Positions 8,327-16,180 of a stretch of 64,000 nt of DNA are shown here, in pieces (position 1 is the first letter of the stretch; each line of letters starts with the position of its first letter). The notes beneath the pieces are model-generated. The model was given only the letters and a program-made list of their open reading frames with translations, did no database searches and was not told the origin of the DNA. A program made the translations under genes and the position numbers. The stretch is from Pseudomonas sp. Root71 (GTDB lineage: Bacteria > Pseudomonadota > Gammaproteobacteria > Pseudomonadales > Pseudomonadaceae): positions 18,369 to 82,368 of the forward strand of contig NZ_LMHY01000006.1 of NCBI RefSeq assembly GCF_001429045.1, given 5' to 3'.

Positions 8327-9523
8327 TCAGTGAATGCTCGAGGCCAGTTCGAAAATCGGGATGTACATCAGGATCACGATCACCCCGATCAGCAGGCCGA
8401 TGAAGGTCATCAGCAAGGGTTCGAACAGCCGCACGAACCATTCGATCCAGCGGCTGATTTCTTCGTCGTAGAAGTCGGCGCTGCGCTCCATCATTTGCCC
8501 GAGGTTGCCGGACTGTTCGCCGGCACGCAGCAGGCGCAGGGACACGGGGGTCACCAGGTGATTGAGTTCCAGCGCGGCAGAGAGTGATTGCCCTTCGCGC
8601 ACCCGGTCGCAGGCCTGGTCCAGGCGCGTGCGGGAGGCGACGCTGAGCAGGCCACGGACCATGCCCATGGCAGTGACCAGAGGGATGCCACCTTGTAGCA
8701 GAATCCCCAGCGAACGGTAGAAGCGCGCCAGTTCATACATGAAGATGCGCTGGTGCACCGCGGGGAGTTTTTCGATCAGTCGGTCCAGCCCCCGACGAAA
8801 CGCCGGCTGGCGCTGGAGCAGGGTGAGGGCGACGATGATGGCCAGCAAGCCACCGAAGAATTCACCCTGGTGGGCGTGCAGGAACATGCCGCTGCTCATC
8901 AGGATCTGCGACATCCACGGCAGGTTCGACCCCAGCCCTTCAAACACCAGGCTGAAGCGCGGTACGACATACCCCATCAAAAACAAAACCACGCCACCGC
9001 CCACCACCAGCAACAGCAAGGGGTAGATCGAAGCGCTGATGATCTTCTGGCGAACCTCGTCCATGCGCTGGCGATAACTGACATAGCGGCCCAGGGCATC
9101 GCCCACGGCGCCGGTCTTCTCGCTGGACTGCACCAGCGCCACGTACAGCGGAGGAAAAAACGCCGACAACTGGCTCAGGGCCTGGGAAAACGATTTACCC
9201 TCGTAAAGCAGGCGAACCAACTCGTTCAAGGTCTTGCGAGCCTGTGGCGCGTTTTCCTTTTCCGCCAGGCTTTCCAGTGCATCGATCAACGGCAGGCCTG
9301 CGTTGAGCAGGGTGGTCAGTTCCTGGCTGAACAACACCAGGTTGAACGTCTCGCGCTTGTGCAGGCGCAACGCGCGCCAATGTCGCTCGGCGTGCAGGCT
9401 GACCACCCGCAGGCCCTGGTCTTCGACGATGCGCCTGGCTTCGCTGTGCCCCGGTGCTTCGACGGTCATCGAGACGACACCGGCCTTGCCAACGGCCTTG
9501 AGATGAAAGCGCATGGTCGCCAT
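8327..9523 (-). CDS. gspF: Type II secretion inner-membrane platform protein GspF
   Basis: 398 residues. It has an N-terminal cytoplasmic region (MRFHLKAVGKAGVVSMTVEA) and two T2SF domains, each starting with a helical bundle (FSQELTTLLNAGLPLIDALE; ELARFYRSLGILLQGGIPLV) and followed by membrane helices. There are three strong membrane segments in total (about 165-195, 215-240 and 370-395). GspF anchors the pseudopilus assembly platform in the inner membrane and contacts GspE and the PilM/GspL-like protein. It starts five bases after the gspG stop, so the two are one unit. GspE and the other parts lie 4-13 kb away on the opposite strand. Confidence 0.93.
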   Translation of the reverse strand: MATMRFHLKAVGKAGVVSMTVEAPGHSEARRIVEDQGLRVVSLHAERHWRALRLHKRETFNLVLFSQELTTLLNAGLPLIDALESLAEKENAPQARKTLNELVRLLYEGKSFSQALSQLSAFFPPLYVALVQSSEKTGAVGDALGRYVSYRQRMDEVRQKIISASIYPLLLLVVGGGVVLFLMGYVVPRFSLVFEGLGSNLPWMSQILMSSGMFLHAHQGEFFGGLLAIIVALTLLQRQPAFRRGLDRLIEKLPAVHQRIFMYELARFYRSLGILLQGGIPLVTAMGMVRGLLSVASRTRLDQACDRVREGQSLSAALELNHLVTPVSLRLLRAGEQSGNLGQMMERSADFYDEEISRWIEWFVRLFEPLLMTFIGLLIGVIVILMYIPIFELASSIH

Positions 9524-9528
9524 TCCCG

Positions 9529-9963
9529 TCAGTTCCAGTTGGTGACTTCGGCGTTCTCGCCTTCGCCACCGGGCTGCCCGTCCTTGCCCATGGACAACAG
9601 GTCGTACTCGCTGTTTTCACCGGGATAGCGATAGGCGTAGTTGCGGCCCCAGGGGTCTTGCGGGAGTTTTTTCTGCAGGTACGGGCCGGTCCAGCGCGGT
9701 TCGTCGGCGGGGGCGGTGACCAGCGCCTGCAAGCCTTGTTCGGTCGATGGGTAATGGCCGACTTCCAGGCGGTAAAGGTCCAGGGCTTTGCTCAAGCCCT
9801 CTATTTGCGCCTTGGCCACTTTCACTTCGGAACGGCCCAGTTGGGCGAAATACTTCGGCGCCACGATGCCGGCCAACAGCCCCAGTACCACCAGCACTAC
9901 CAACAGTTCGAGCAAGGTGAACCCGCCTTGGGGTCGCCGGGCATAAGACAGTCGCTGATTCAT
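9529..9963 (-). CDS. gspG: Type II secretion major pseudopilin GspG
   Basis: 144 residues. Prepilin leader ending in a double glycine before FTLLELLVVLVVLGLLAGIV (cleavage before Phe, Glu at mature position 5). The globular domain has the GspG signatures LYRLEVGHYPSTEQGLQALV and DPWGRNYAYRYPG...YDLLSMGKDGQPGGEGENAEVTNW, including the calcium-loop end. The start at 9963 follows GAGG. The earlier in-frame start has no site and would extend the leader unnaturally. Operon with gspF. Processing needs a prepilin peptidase encoded elsewhere. Confidence 0.95.
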   Translation of the reverse strand: MNQRLSYARRPQGGFTLLELLVVLVVLGLLAGIVAPKYFAQLGRSEVKVAKAQIEGLSKALDLYRLEVGHYPSTEQGLQALVTAPADEPRWTGPYLQKKLPQDPWGRNYAYRYPGENSEYDLLSMGKDGQPGGEGENAEVTNWN

Positions 9964-10110
9964 GATGACCTCACTCAGTCGGCAGCAGAGTTGCCATGTA
10001 GTTGCATGCAATTGCCATGCTCACGATTGCCGACCCTGGCGCGCCCCCCCGTACTACGGGCCTTCTCGCTTACGGCACAGTGCTTGCGTATGGCTGGTGC
10101 ACGACTGGCC

Positions 10111-10130
10111 ATTGGGGCAATTGCCCCAAT
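10111..10130. promoter_or_regulatory. 20-bp perfect palindrome between gspG and the transglycosylase gene
   Basis: ATTGGGGCAATTGCCCCAAT is perfectly self-complementary. Just after it, CCCC-N7-GGGG (10124-10138) resembles the TTCCCC-N6-GGGG sites upstream of two other promoters in this cluster. It lies in the divergent intergenic space and is a candidate operator. Confidence 0.5.
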
Positions 10131-10158
10131 TTTCGGGGCCGGAAGGGGAGGTATAACA

Positions 10159-10767
10159 ATGAAAACACTCACCACCGGATTACTGGGTCTGCTTGTACTG
10201 GCCGGCGCCGCACAGGCCGATGTGTTTGTTTCCGTGGACGCCAATGGCAGCTACGTCCTGTCCAACGTCCACCGCCCCGGACGCCACTATGAACGGGTGA
10301 TTCGTGAGCCCGATGCGGCGGTGGTCAGCCTCGATCAGCAACCGCAGATGATCGCCGCGCAACCCTATGCCGAGCTGGTGGCGGCGGCAGCCACGGCCAA
10401 CGAACTGCCGGCGGCGCTGATTCACGCAGTGATCAAGACCGAATCGAGCTACAACGCCCGCGCCACCTCACCCAAGGGTGCTCGCGGGCTTATGCAGTTG
10501 ATGCCCGACACAGCCCGCGAAATGGGTGTGACCAATGTCTACGACCCCAAGGCCAACATCCAGGGCGGCGCCCGCTATCTCAAGCGCCTGATGACGATGT
10601 TCGACAACGATATCCGCCTCGCCGTGGCGGCCTATAACGCCGGCCCGCAAGCGGTGCTCAGCCGGGGCAACGTGGTCCCGCCGTTCGCCGAGACCCAGCG
10701 TTATGTGCCCAGCGTGCTGAACCAGTATCGGCGTTTGCAGGGGTTGCCCGCGGATGCGCCGCTGTGA
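10159..10767 (+). CDS. Periplasmic lytic transglycosylase (SLT family)
   Basis: 202 residues with a signal peptide (cleavage after AGAAQA, residue 20), a short N-terminal region (VFVSVDANGSYVLSNV, DUF4124-like), and a C-terminal SLT domain. The catalytic glutamate is in IKTESSYNARATSPKGARGLMQLMP (E95), followed by the NIQGGARYLKRLM and AVAAYNAGP motifs. It cleaves peptidoglycan to open gaps. Placed between gspG and the rest of the machine, it probably clears the wall for secretin assembly, as such enzymes do in other secretion clusters. GGGGAGG precedes the ATG at 10159. Confidence 0.9.
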   Translation: MKTLTTGLLGLLVLAGAAQADVFVSVDANGSYVLSNVHRPGRHYERVIREPDAAVVSLDQQPQMIAAQPYAELVAAAATANELPAALIHAVIKTESSYNARATSPKGARGLMQLMPDTAREMGVTNVYDPKANIQGGARYLKRLMTMFDNDIRLAVAAYNAGPQAVLSRGNVVPPFAETQRYVPSVLNQYRRLQGLPADAPL

Positions 10768-10787
10768 TCGAAACCCCCGGGGGATTT

Positions 10788-10805
10788 TTCCCCAATAGTG
10801 GGGAA
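10788..10805. promoter_or_regulatory. Putative enhancer site TTCCCC-N6-GGGGAA
   Basis: The palindrome TTCCCC-AATAGT-GGGGAA lies about 100 bp upstream of the sigma-54-type promoter at 10904. The same motif recurs twice upstream of the receiver gene (13637 and 13681). A second inverted repeat, GGGGGATT-N10-AATCCCCC, follows at 10828-10853. Spacing and recurrence fit binding sites of a sigma-54 enhancer-binding protein. Confidence 0.55.
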
Positions 10806-10903
10806 TGATGGCCCCGGCGAAAAAGTGGGGGGATTGGGTGGGGTAAATCCCCCGACCTATCAAGTCGTAATTATAACAAGCTGATTAATAACGTATTTTT
10901 TTG

Positions 10904-10919
10904 TGGCATGCGGATTGCT
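10904..10919 (+). promoter_or_regulatory. Sigma-54 (-24/-12) promoter before the SCO gene
   Basis: TGGCATG-CGGA-TTGCT has the invariant GG and GC separated by ten bases and differs from the consensus TGGCACG-N4-TTGCW at one position only. It lies 50 bp before the SCO-family start and about 100 bp after the palindromic enhancer-like site. Confidence 0.7.
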
Positions 10920-10968
10920 CCGGTCGATTTGTCGAGAAGTGGCGATACACCACCAAGAGGAAACAGAC

Positions 10969-11625
10969 ATGGACCGATTCGCGCATCGCGGCCTGCTGAC
11001 GTTCTGCCTGTTGGTCTTCGGTATCGACCAGGCGCCGGCACACTCGGTGGACGAGCACACCGGGCACGATATGTCGGCCAGCACCGCCAACCCGGAGACC
11101 GCCCGGATCAGGTTTGCCGACGTGACCCTGCTGGACCAGAACGGCAAGGTCGTCAGCCTGGAAAAAGACCTGGTGAGCAACAAGATCGTGGTCATGGGTT
11201 TCATCTACACCAACTGCACCACGGTCTGCCCGGTGGTGTCCTCGATTATGGGCAGGGTGCAAAAACAGTTGGGCGCGCGGGTCGGCACCGAGGTGCAACT
11301 GGTGTCGATCAGCATCGACCCGCAGCGTGATGATCCCCAACGGCTGAATGACTACGCCCGCACCTTCCAGAAGGGGCCGGGCTGGAGCTGGCTGACCGGT
11401 TCGCCGCAGTCGGTCGATGCCACCCTCAAGGGCCTTGGCGCCTACAGCGGTGGCTTCGAGAACCACTCGCCGCTGATTCTGGTGGGGGACGGCAACAACC
11501 GTTCCTGGACCCGCTACTACGGTCTCACCGACCCGACGGAGCTGGCCCGGGCCGTCGAGAGGCTCAGAGGCGAACGCAACGCCCACGCCAAGCACACCGC
11601 CATCGCCATGGAGCATCAGCCATGA
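10969..11625 (+). CDS. SCO1/SenC-family copper-binding redox protein
   Basis: 218 residues. N-terminal hydrophobic signal or anchor (LLTFCLLVFGIDQAPAHS), then a histidine-rich stretch (HSVDEHTGHDM) and a thioredoxin fold. The copper/thiol motif is CTTVC (C83 and C87), and the distal histidine is in FENHSPLIL (H166). SCO proteins deliver copper to or keep thiols reduced in copper oxidases in the periplasm. The start at 10969 follows AGAGG. Its stop overlaps the next gene. No copper oxidase is encoded in this window, so the client may be a secreted enzyme encoded elsewhere. Confidence 0.88.
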   Translation: MDRFAHRGLLTFCLLVFGIDQAPAHSVDEHTGHDMSASTANPETARIRFADVTLLDQNGKVVSLEKDLVSNKIVVMGFIYTNCTTVCPVVSSIMGRVQKQLGARVGTEVQLVSISIDPQRDDPQRLNDYARTFQKGPGWSWLTGSPQSVDATLKGLGAYSGGFENHSPLILVGDGNNRSWTRYYGLTDPTELARAVERLRGERNAHAKHTAIAMEHQP

Positions 11626-11945
11626 GCGCCCTCGACAGGAAAACCTGCTTGCCCTGCACACCCTTGCAGGGCCAGAACGGCAGCACCTTTATCTCCCTTA
11701 CCAGTGATCCGCTGCGTAACACTGTGGCGGTACTCAAGGCTTGCACCTTGAAACAGGGCATCGATGGGCCCCACTGGTTTTTTCTTACCGAAGACAAGGT
11801 GCAAATGGACCTTGTATGGGGGCGCATCGACCAGATCCTGCCGACCCCCGCGCAACACTCCACCCGGTGGATCGTCGGTGACGCGGCGAACAGACGCTGG
11901 AGCAAAATCCGTCCCGTTGCCCCGGTCGCGGAGCCACGGCCATGA
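11622..11945 (+). CDS. Short SCO-like protein of unknown function
   Basis: 107 residues, coupled by ATGA to the SCO gene and overlapping the next start. No signal peptide is visible. Several segments line up with the neighbouring SCO protein: ISLTSDPLRN with VSISIDPQRD, GPHWFFLTEDKVQMDLVWGRI with GWSWLTGSPQSVDATLKGLG, and HSTRWIVGDAANRRWSKI with HSPLILVGDGNNRSWTRYY. A CLPC pair sits at C9/C12. I read it as a reduced, divergent SCO paralogue. Whether it is exported and whether CLPC is active are unknown. Confidence 0.65.
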   Translation: MSALDRKTCLPCTPLQGQNGSTFISLTSDPLRNTVAVLKACTLKQGIDGPHWFFLTEDKVQMDLVWGRIDQILPTPAQHSTRWIVGDAANRRWSKIRPVAPVAEPRP

Positions 11946-13492
11946 ATACTGCCCTCGTCCTTGGCCTGCTGCTCTTCGGCGGCATCGCGTTCACCGCCCA
12001 GGCACTGCCGCTGAGCCACAGCGAAAGTGCCGGGAAACGGTTGTACCACGAAGGCGTGTCGGCCAACGGCGATCCGGTCATGGTCCGGGTCGGCGCAGCG
12101 GGCATGCTGCTGCCGGCCAGCCGCCTGCCGTGCGCCAGTTGTCATGGTGAAGATGGCCTCGGGCGCCCGGAAGGCGAGGTGCGCCCGCCAGACCTGCGCT
12201 GGTCGAGACTGGCCAGCAGCCAGGGCCAACAGCACATCAACGGCCGCAGTTACCCGGCCTACAGTGAAACCACCCTGGCGCGGGCGGTGCAGGAGGGGCG
12301 CGATCCGGGCAACAACCAGCTCGATCCAACGATGCCACGGTTCGTGTTGTCGATGATCGATCAACGCAACCTCACGGCGTACCTCAAGCACCTGGCCGCC
12401 GACAGCGACCCGGGCCTGGCCCCAGACAGTCTGCACCTGGGCACGTTGTTGCCGGGTTCCGGACCCTTGGGCGAGGAGGGCATCACGGTGGCGGCGGTGC
12501 TCAACGGCTGCGTGGCGCGCATCAACGAGGCGGGCGGAATTCATGGCCGGCAGTTGCGCCTGACCATCCTCGACCCCGGTGCCGACCGCGCCAGTGCCGA
12601 AAAGGCGCTGGATCGGTTGATCGACGAAGAGCAGGTGTTTGCCCTGATCGCACCGCTGGCGCCGGCATTGGACGGGAGCTTCGCCGTACGTCTGGAACGG
12701 GCCGGCATTCCCCTGATCGGGCCGCTGTCCTTGCAAGGCACGCCCTATACCAGCCCGCAGATATTCGAACCGCTGCCGGGCCTTCGCGAGCAATTGATCG
12801 CCCTGGCCGACTACGCCAGGGCCAGCCTGCGGGTGCTTCAGGGGCCGACGCTGATCGCCTACCCGGACGAACCCGGCCAACGTCTGGCGGCGCAAGACCT
12901 CAGCAAATACTTGCAGGGGCACGCCTGGCAAAAGGTCAGCCTGCAAGCCTATGACCCGGCCGGGGATGATTTTCCCTTGGGGTCGCGCTCGGTGTTTTAC
13001 CTGGGCAGCAGCAGCGGCTTCAGTCGCCTGGCCGAGCGCTTGCAAACGGCGGGACAGGTGCCTTACCTGTTCGCAGCCTCGAACCAGGTGGCGGGCAATC
13101 TGACGCAGATGCCCAGCGGATTTTCCCGGCGGGTGTTCCTGGCCTATCCGTTCGTGCCCAGCGACTGGACCCTGGCCGGGCGCCTGGCCCTGACCCAGCT
13201 GCGCGAACATCAGGGCCTCGGTGGCCAGCACGCGGTGCTGCAAGTGGGCGCGTTCAGTTCGATGATGCTGCTCAGCGAAGGCATGAAGCAGGCCGGGCGC
13301 AATGCCAGTCGCGAGAAGCTGGTCAGTGCTCTGGAAGGCCTGCATGACTTCGATACCGGGCTGACGCCACTGATGAGCTTTGGTCCGGGCCGACGCCTGG
13401 GCCTGAGCGGTGCCCATATCGTCACGGTGGATCTGCCGGATCAGCGTTTCTTCCTGGTCGCGCCCTATAAACCCATTGCTGCCAAGCCCTGA
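11942..13492 (+). CDS. Cytochrome c / periplasmic-binding-protein fusion
   Basis: 516 residues. Signal peptide (LGLLLFGGIAFTAQA), then a cytochrome c domain with one heme motif CASCH (C64, C67, H68) and a likely axial methionine near TMPRFVLSM. From about residue 165 there is a Leu/Ile/Val-type periplasmic binding fold (ITVAAVLNGCVARINEAGGIHGRQLRLTILD ... FALIAPLAPAL). Similar fusions act as periplasmic electron carriers or sensors beside PQQ dehydrogenases. It is the third gene of the SCO unit and starts within the previous stop. It probably links redox chemistry to ligand sensing, but the partner is unknown. Confidence 0.85.
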   Translation: MNTALVLGLLLFGGIAFTAQALPLSHSESAGKRLYHEGVSANGDPVMVRVGAAGMLLPASRLPCASCHGEDGLGRPEGEVRPPDLRWSRLASSQGQQHINGRSYPAYSETTLARAVQEGRDPGNNQLDPTMPRFVLSMIDQRNLTAYLKHLAADSDPGLAPDSLHLGTLLPGSGPLGEEGITVAAVLNGCVARINEAGGIHGRQLRLTILDPGADRASAEKALDRLIDEEQVFALIAPLAPALDGSFAVRLERAGIPLIGPLSLQGTPYTSPQIFEPLPGLREQLIALADYARASLRVLQGPTLIAYPDEPGQRLAAQDLSKYLQGHAWQKVSLQAYDPAGDDFPLGSRSVFYLGSSSGFSRLAERLQTAGQVPYLFAASNQVAGNLTQMPSGFSRRVFLAYPFVPSDWTLAGRLALTQLREHQGLGGQHAVLQVGAFSSMMLLSEGMKQAGRNASREKLVSALEGLHDFDTGLTPLMSFGPGRRLGLSGAHIVTVDLPDQRFFLVAPYKPIAAKP

Positions 13493-13505
13493 CCGGAGGC
13501 CGATC

Positions 13506-13622
13506 ATGAAACTCGATACCACCCGGTGCAGACGCTTTCACTGTCGAAATCGCACGGCTACGCTTAACCGGGAAGAGGGCGTCGGCGCCATTGCGCTCGC
13601 GCAATCGAATCGAACGGATTGA
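13506..13622 (+). CDS. Possible small protein (38 residues)
   Basis: An ATG at 13506 follows a strong CCGGAGG site and begins 13 bases after the cytochrome fusion stop. The peptide is basic at first (TTRCRRFHCRNRTATL), with two cysteines, and has no membrane segment. It resembles no family I know. Good ribosome site and operon position speak for it; the short length and arginine-rich composition speak against it. Confidence 0.35.
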   Translation: MKLDTTRCRRFHCRNRTATLNREEGVGAIALAQSNRTD

Positions 13623-13636
13623 CGATCAATAGGGGG

Positions 13637-13699
13637 TTTCCCCAACAGTGGGGGAAATAAATCAGTGCCAATCAGGTCGCTTTCCCCGTTTCTGGGGGA
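13637..13699. promoter_or_regulatory. Two putative enhancer sites TTCCCC-N6-GGGGG
   Basis: TTTCCCC-AACAGT-GGGGGAAA (13637-13657) and TTTCCCC-GTTTCT-GGGGGA (13681-13699) are 44 bp apart. They lie about 120 and 75 bp upstream of the -24/-12 promoter at 13773. They match the site at 10788 in sequence and in placement. Confidence 0.6.
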
Positions 13700-13772
13700 T
13701 GGAGTTACGGTACGAAAAGGCATTGTTTTTAAATTCAAGGACATGAAGTCCTAAAATTACCGGCGCCCAGCC

Positions 13773-13788
13773 TGGCATGAAGTATGCG
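13773..13788 (+). promoter_or_regulatory. Sigma-54 (-24/-12) promoter before the receiver gene
   Basis: TGGCATG-AAGT-ATGCG keeps the GG-N10-GC core of sigma-54 promoters. It stands 68 bp before the start of the receiver-domain gene and downstream of two palindromic enhancer-like sites. Confidence 0.6.
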
Positions 13789-13855
13789 TTAGTCCTGTCA
13801 GGGCGCGCACTCCGTCAGGTTCAAATCCCGGACCTGCGGTTTCAAGGAGTCCACC

Positions 13856-14389
13856 TTGTTAAACAAAGTACTGGTTGTTGATGACGAACAGTTGCTGGCG
13901 GAGAACCTCCAGGGTTACCTGCAGGCGCAAGCACTGGAAGTCCGGATTGCCCACGACGGTGCGCAAGGAATCGCTGAAGCTGACGATTTCGCGCCCGATG
14001 TGATGGTGTTCGATTACCGCTTGCCCGATATGGAAGGCTTTCAGTTGCTCGATGCCGTCCGCCAGAACAGGAAGTGTCATTTCGTGCTGATCACAGGGCA
14101 CCCCACCGCGGAAGTTTGTGAGCGGGCCCGGCAACTGGGCGTCAGCCATATCCTGTTCAAGCCGTTTCCATTGGCGGAATTGGCCCGTGCAGTGCTTGAT
14201 CTTCTGGGCAGGCAACGCGAACCCAAAGCGGGAGTGAGCACTTGCGAAGGCTTTGTCGAACGACGCCAGAGCAGGACCGAGAGTTTCCCGTTGCAGTTGT
14301 ACGACGGTAGTTGGGTGCTGGCAGATCGCCGAAAAAGTACATCGGCCACCAAGGCGCCAGACGACGAACAATTGCTCACCGGGGAGTAG
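13856..14389 (+). CDS. Stand-alone receiver-domain response regulator
   Basis: 177 residues. Residues 1-120 form a CheY-like receiver with acidic pocket VVDDE (D9/D10), phospho-acceptor aspartate in VMVFDYRLPDMEGF, a threonine in LITGHP and the lysine in ILFKPFPL. The remaining ~55 residues are polar and lack a recognisable DNA-binding or AAA+ domain. It therefore may act by protein contact, for example on GspE or on a regulator encoded elsewhere. Translation starts at TTG (13856), supported by AAGGAG eight bases upstream; there is no suitable ATG. It heads the GspE-to-pseudopilin unit. Confidence 0.85.
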   Translation: MLNKVLVVDDEQLLAENLQGYLQAQALEVRIAHDGAQGIAEADDFAPDVMVFDYRLPDMEGFQLLDAVRQNRKCHFVLITGHPTAEVCERARQLGVSHILFKPFPLAELARAVLDLLGRQREPKAGVSTCEGFVERRQSRTESFPLQLYDGSWVLADRRKSTSATKAPDDEQLLTGE

Positions 14390-14473
14390 TGGCGCGACAA
14401 GACGTTTCGGCCTGCGCCGAAATGGCTCGCCGCGCCGACAGGGCCCAAAGCCCCGGGCGTTGGAGAGCAAGCC

Positions 14474-16180
14474 ATGGACCGTCTATCCCTTGCCGTAGAA
14501 CCGGCGCAACCGGAATGTGCACCGACTCGTTTCAGCAGTGAGCAACTGGCCCAGGCCCGGGCCCTGGCCACCAGTTCCGGCGAGCGGATGCTGGACGCCC
14601 TGGGGGGACTGTGCGAACTGGCTCCCATGCCCTTCATTCAATGCCTCGGCGTAACCCTGCACTACCCGGTGCTCGACACCGACAGCCTGTTCAATTCCAC
14701 CCCGGTGTTCGACCGGGTCACCCTGGCTCAATGCCTCAAGCGCGAATTCACTCTGCTGCGTCATAACGATGCGGTCATCGGTGTGTTCGCCGACCCTTTC
14801 GACAGTGCGCGCCTGGCCTGGATCGATGAATGCCTGCAAGGCGCGCCGCTGTATCTGGTGCATGCCGATGACCTGAAGGCCTACCTGGCGCGTCACGAAG
14901 AAAGCTTCCATGCGGTGGAGTCGCTCAACGCCCAGAGCGACGCCGGCGCCGAGATCGATAACCTGCAAAGCCTGTCCCTGACCAGCATCAGCGAAGATTC
15001 CAGCGTTGTCGTCAAACTGGTCAACTCGACCCTGTACGACGCGCTGAAAATGCACGCCAGCGACATCCACCTCGGCACCACCGGCAGCGGCCTGGTGATC
15101 AAGTACCGGATCGACGGTGTGCTCAACAACATCAGCAAGATCCAGGGCAACGAATTCGCCGAACAAGTGATTTCCCGGGTCAAGGTCATGGCCGAACTGG
15201 ACATCGGCGAAAAACGCGTGCCTCAGGATGGCCGCTTCAAGATCGGCATCAGCGGCCGGCAGATCGACTTCCGGGTGTCGATCATGCCGAGCATTTTTGG
15301 GGAAGACGCGGTGCTGCGGGTCCTCGATAAACAGGACCTGGCGGACAAGGTCTGCGGTGTGCAATTGCAGGCCCTGGGTTTTGAAGAAGAAACCTTGCGC
15401 CAGTTGCGACGGCTGGCCGCCGAACCCTATGGCATGGTGCTGGTGACCGGGCCGACCGGTAGCGGCAAGACCACCACCCTGTACGCGATGATCACCGAGA
15501 TCAACCACGGCGTGGACAAGATCATCACCATTGAAGACCCGGTGGAGTATCAACTGCCGGGCGTGCTGCAGATCCCCGTCAACGAGAAGAAAGGCCTGAC
15601 CTTCGCCCGGGGCCTGCGCTCGATCCTGCGCCATGACCCGGACAAGATCATGGTCGGTGAAATCCGCGACCCGGACACCGCACAGATCGCCGTGCAATCG
15701 GCGCTCACCGGTCACCTGGTGTTCACCACCATTCATGCCAACAACGTGTTCGACGTGATCGGCCGTTTCACCCAGATGGAAATCGATCCCTACAGCCTGG
15801 TCTCGGCTCTCAATGCCGTGCTGGCCCAGCGTTTGATCCGCCTGGTCTGCACCAGTTGCAGCAGCCCCTACAGCCCGACCCAAGAAGAACTGGAGGTCTC
15901 GGGGCTCGATCCGCAAAAGGTCGCTCACTACCAGTTCGTCCACGGCAAGGGCTGCGGGCATTGCCGGGGCACCGGTTATCGCGGGCGTAGCGCGATTGCC
16001 GAATTGCTGCATCTGGACGACGAATTGCGGCAAATGATCGTCGAGCGCCAGCCCATTTCGAAAATCAAGGCGCACGCCTGCAAGCGTGGCTTGCGACTGT
16101 TGCGCGAGTCGGCGCTGGAGATGGTGGAACAAGGCCGGACGACGCTCGAGGAGATCAATCGTGTCACTTTTATCTCGTGA
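14474..16180 (+). CDS. gspE: Type II secretion / type IV pilus assembly ATPase GspE
   Basis: 568 residues. An N-terminal T2SSE_N-like domain (to ~170) is followed by the ATPase core with Walker A GPTGSGKTTTLYA (about 326-335), an Asp box (IITIEDPVEYQL), Walker B (DKIMVGEIRDPDTA) and a His box (TGHLVFTTIHANN). A four-cysteine zinc site (CTSC and CGHC, about residues 459-497) follows. It hydrolyses ATP in the cytoplasm to drive pseudopilus growth through GspF. Its stop lies inside the next gene, which starts at GTG 16161, so translation is coupled. Confidence 0.95.
   Translation: MDRLSLAVEPAQPECAPTRFSSEQLAQARALATSSGERMLDALGGLCELAPMPFIQCLGVTLHYPVLDTDSLFNSTPVFDRVTLAQCLKREFTLLRHNDAVIGVFADPFDSARLAWIDECLQGAPLYLVHADDLKAYLARHEESFHAVESLNAQSDAGAEIDNLQSLSLTSISEDSSVVVKLVNSTLYDALKMHASDIHLGTTGSGLVIKYRIDGVLNNISKIQGNEFAEQVISRVKVMAELDIGEKRVPQDGRFKIGISGRQIDFRVSIMPSIFGEDAVLRVLDKQDLADKVCGVQLQALGFEEETLRQLRRLAAEPYGMVLVTGPTGSGKTTTLYAMITEINHGVDKIITIEDPVEYQLPGVLQIPVNEKKGLTFARGLRSILRHDPDKIMVGEIRDPDTAQIAVQSALTGHLVFTTIHANNVFDVIGRFTQMEIDPYSLVSALNAVLAQRLIRLVCTSCSSPYSPTQEELEVSGLDPQKVAHYQFVHGKGCGHCRGTGYRGRSAIAELLHLDDELRQMIVERQPISKIKAHACKRGLRLLRESALEMVEQGRTTLEEINRVTFIS

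Noticed and set aside
9981..9996. Possible sigma-54 promoter for gspG (TGGCAACTCTGCTGCC on the minus strand)
   Set aside because: GG-N10-GC fits, but transcription would begin within the ribosome site of gspG, leaving no usable leader.
11564..13522. 652-codon open frame on the minus strand
   Set aside because: It is antisense to the SCO/cytochrome unit, rich in Gln, Arg and His as GC-rich shadows are, with no recognisable motif and no ribosome site.
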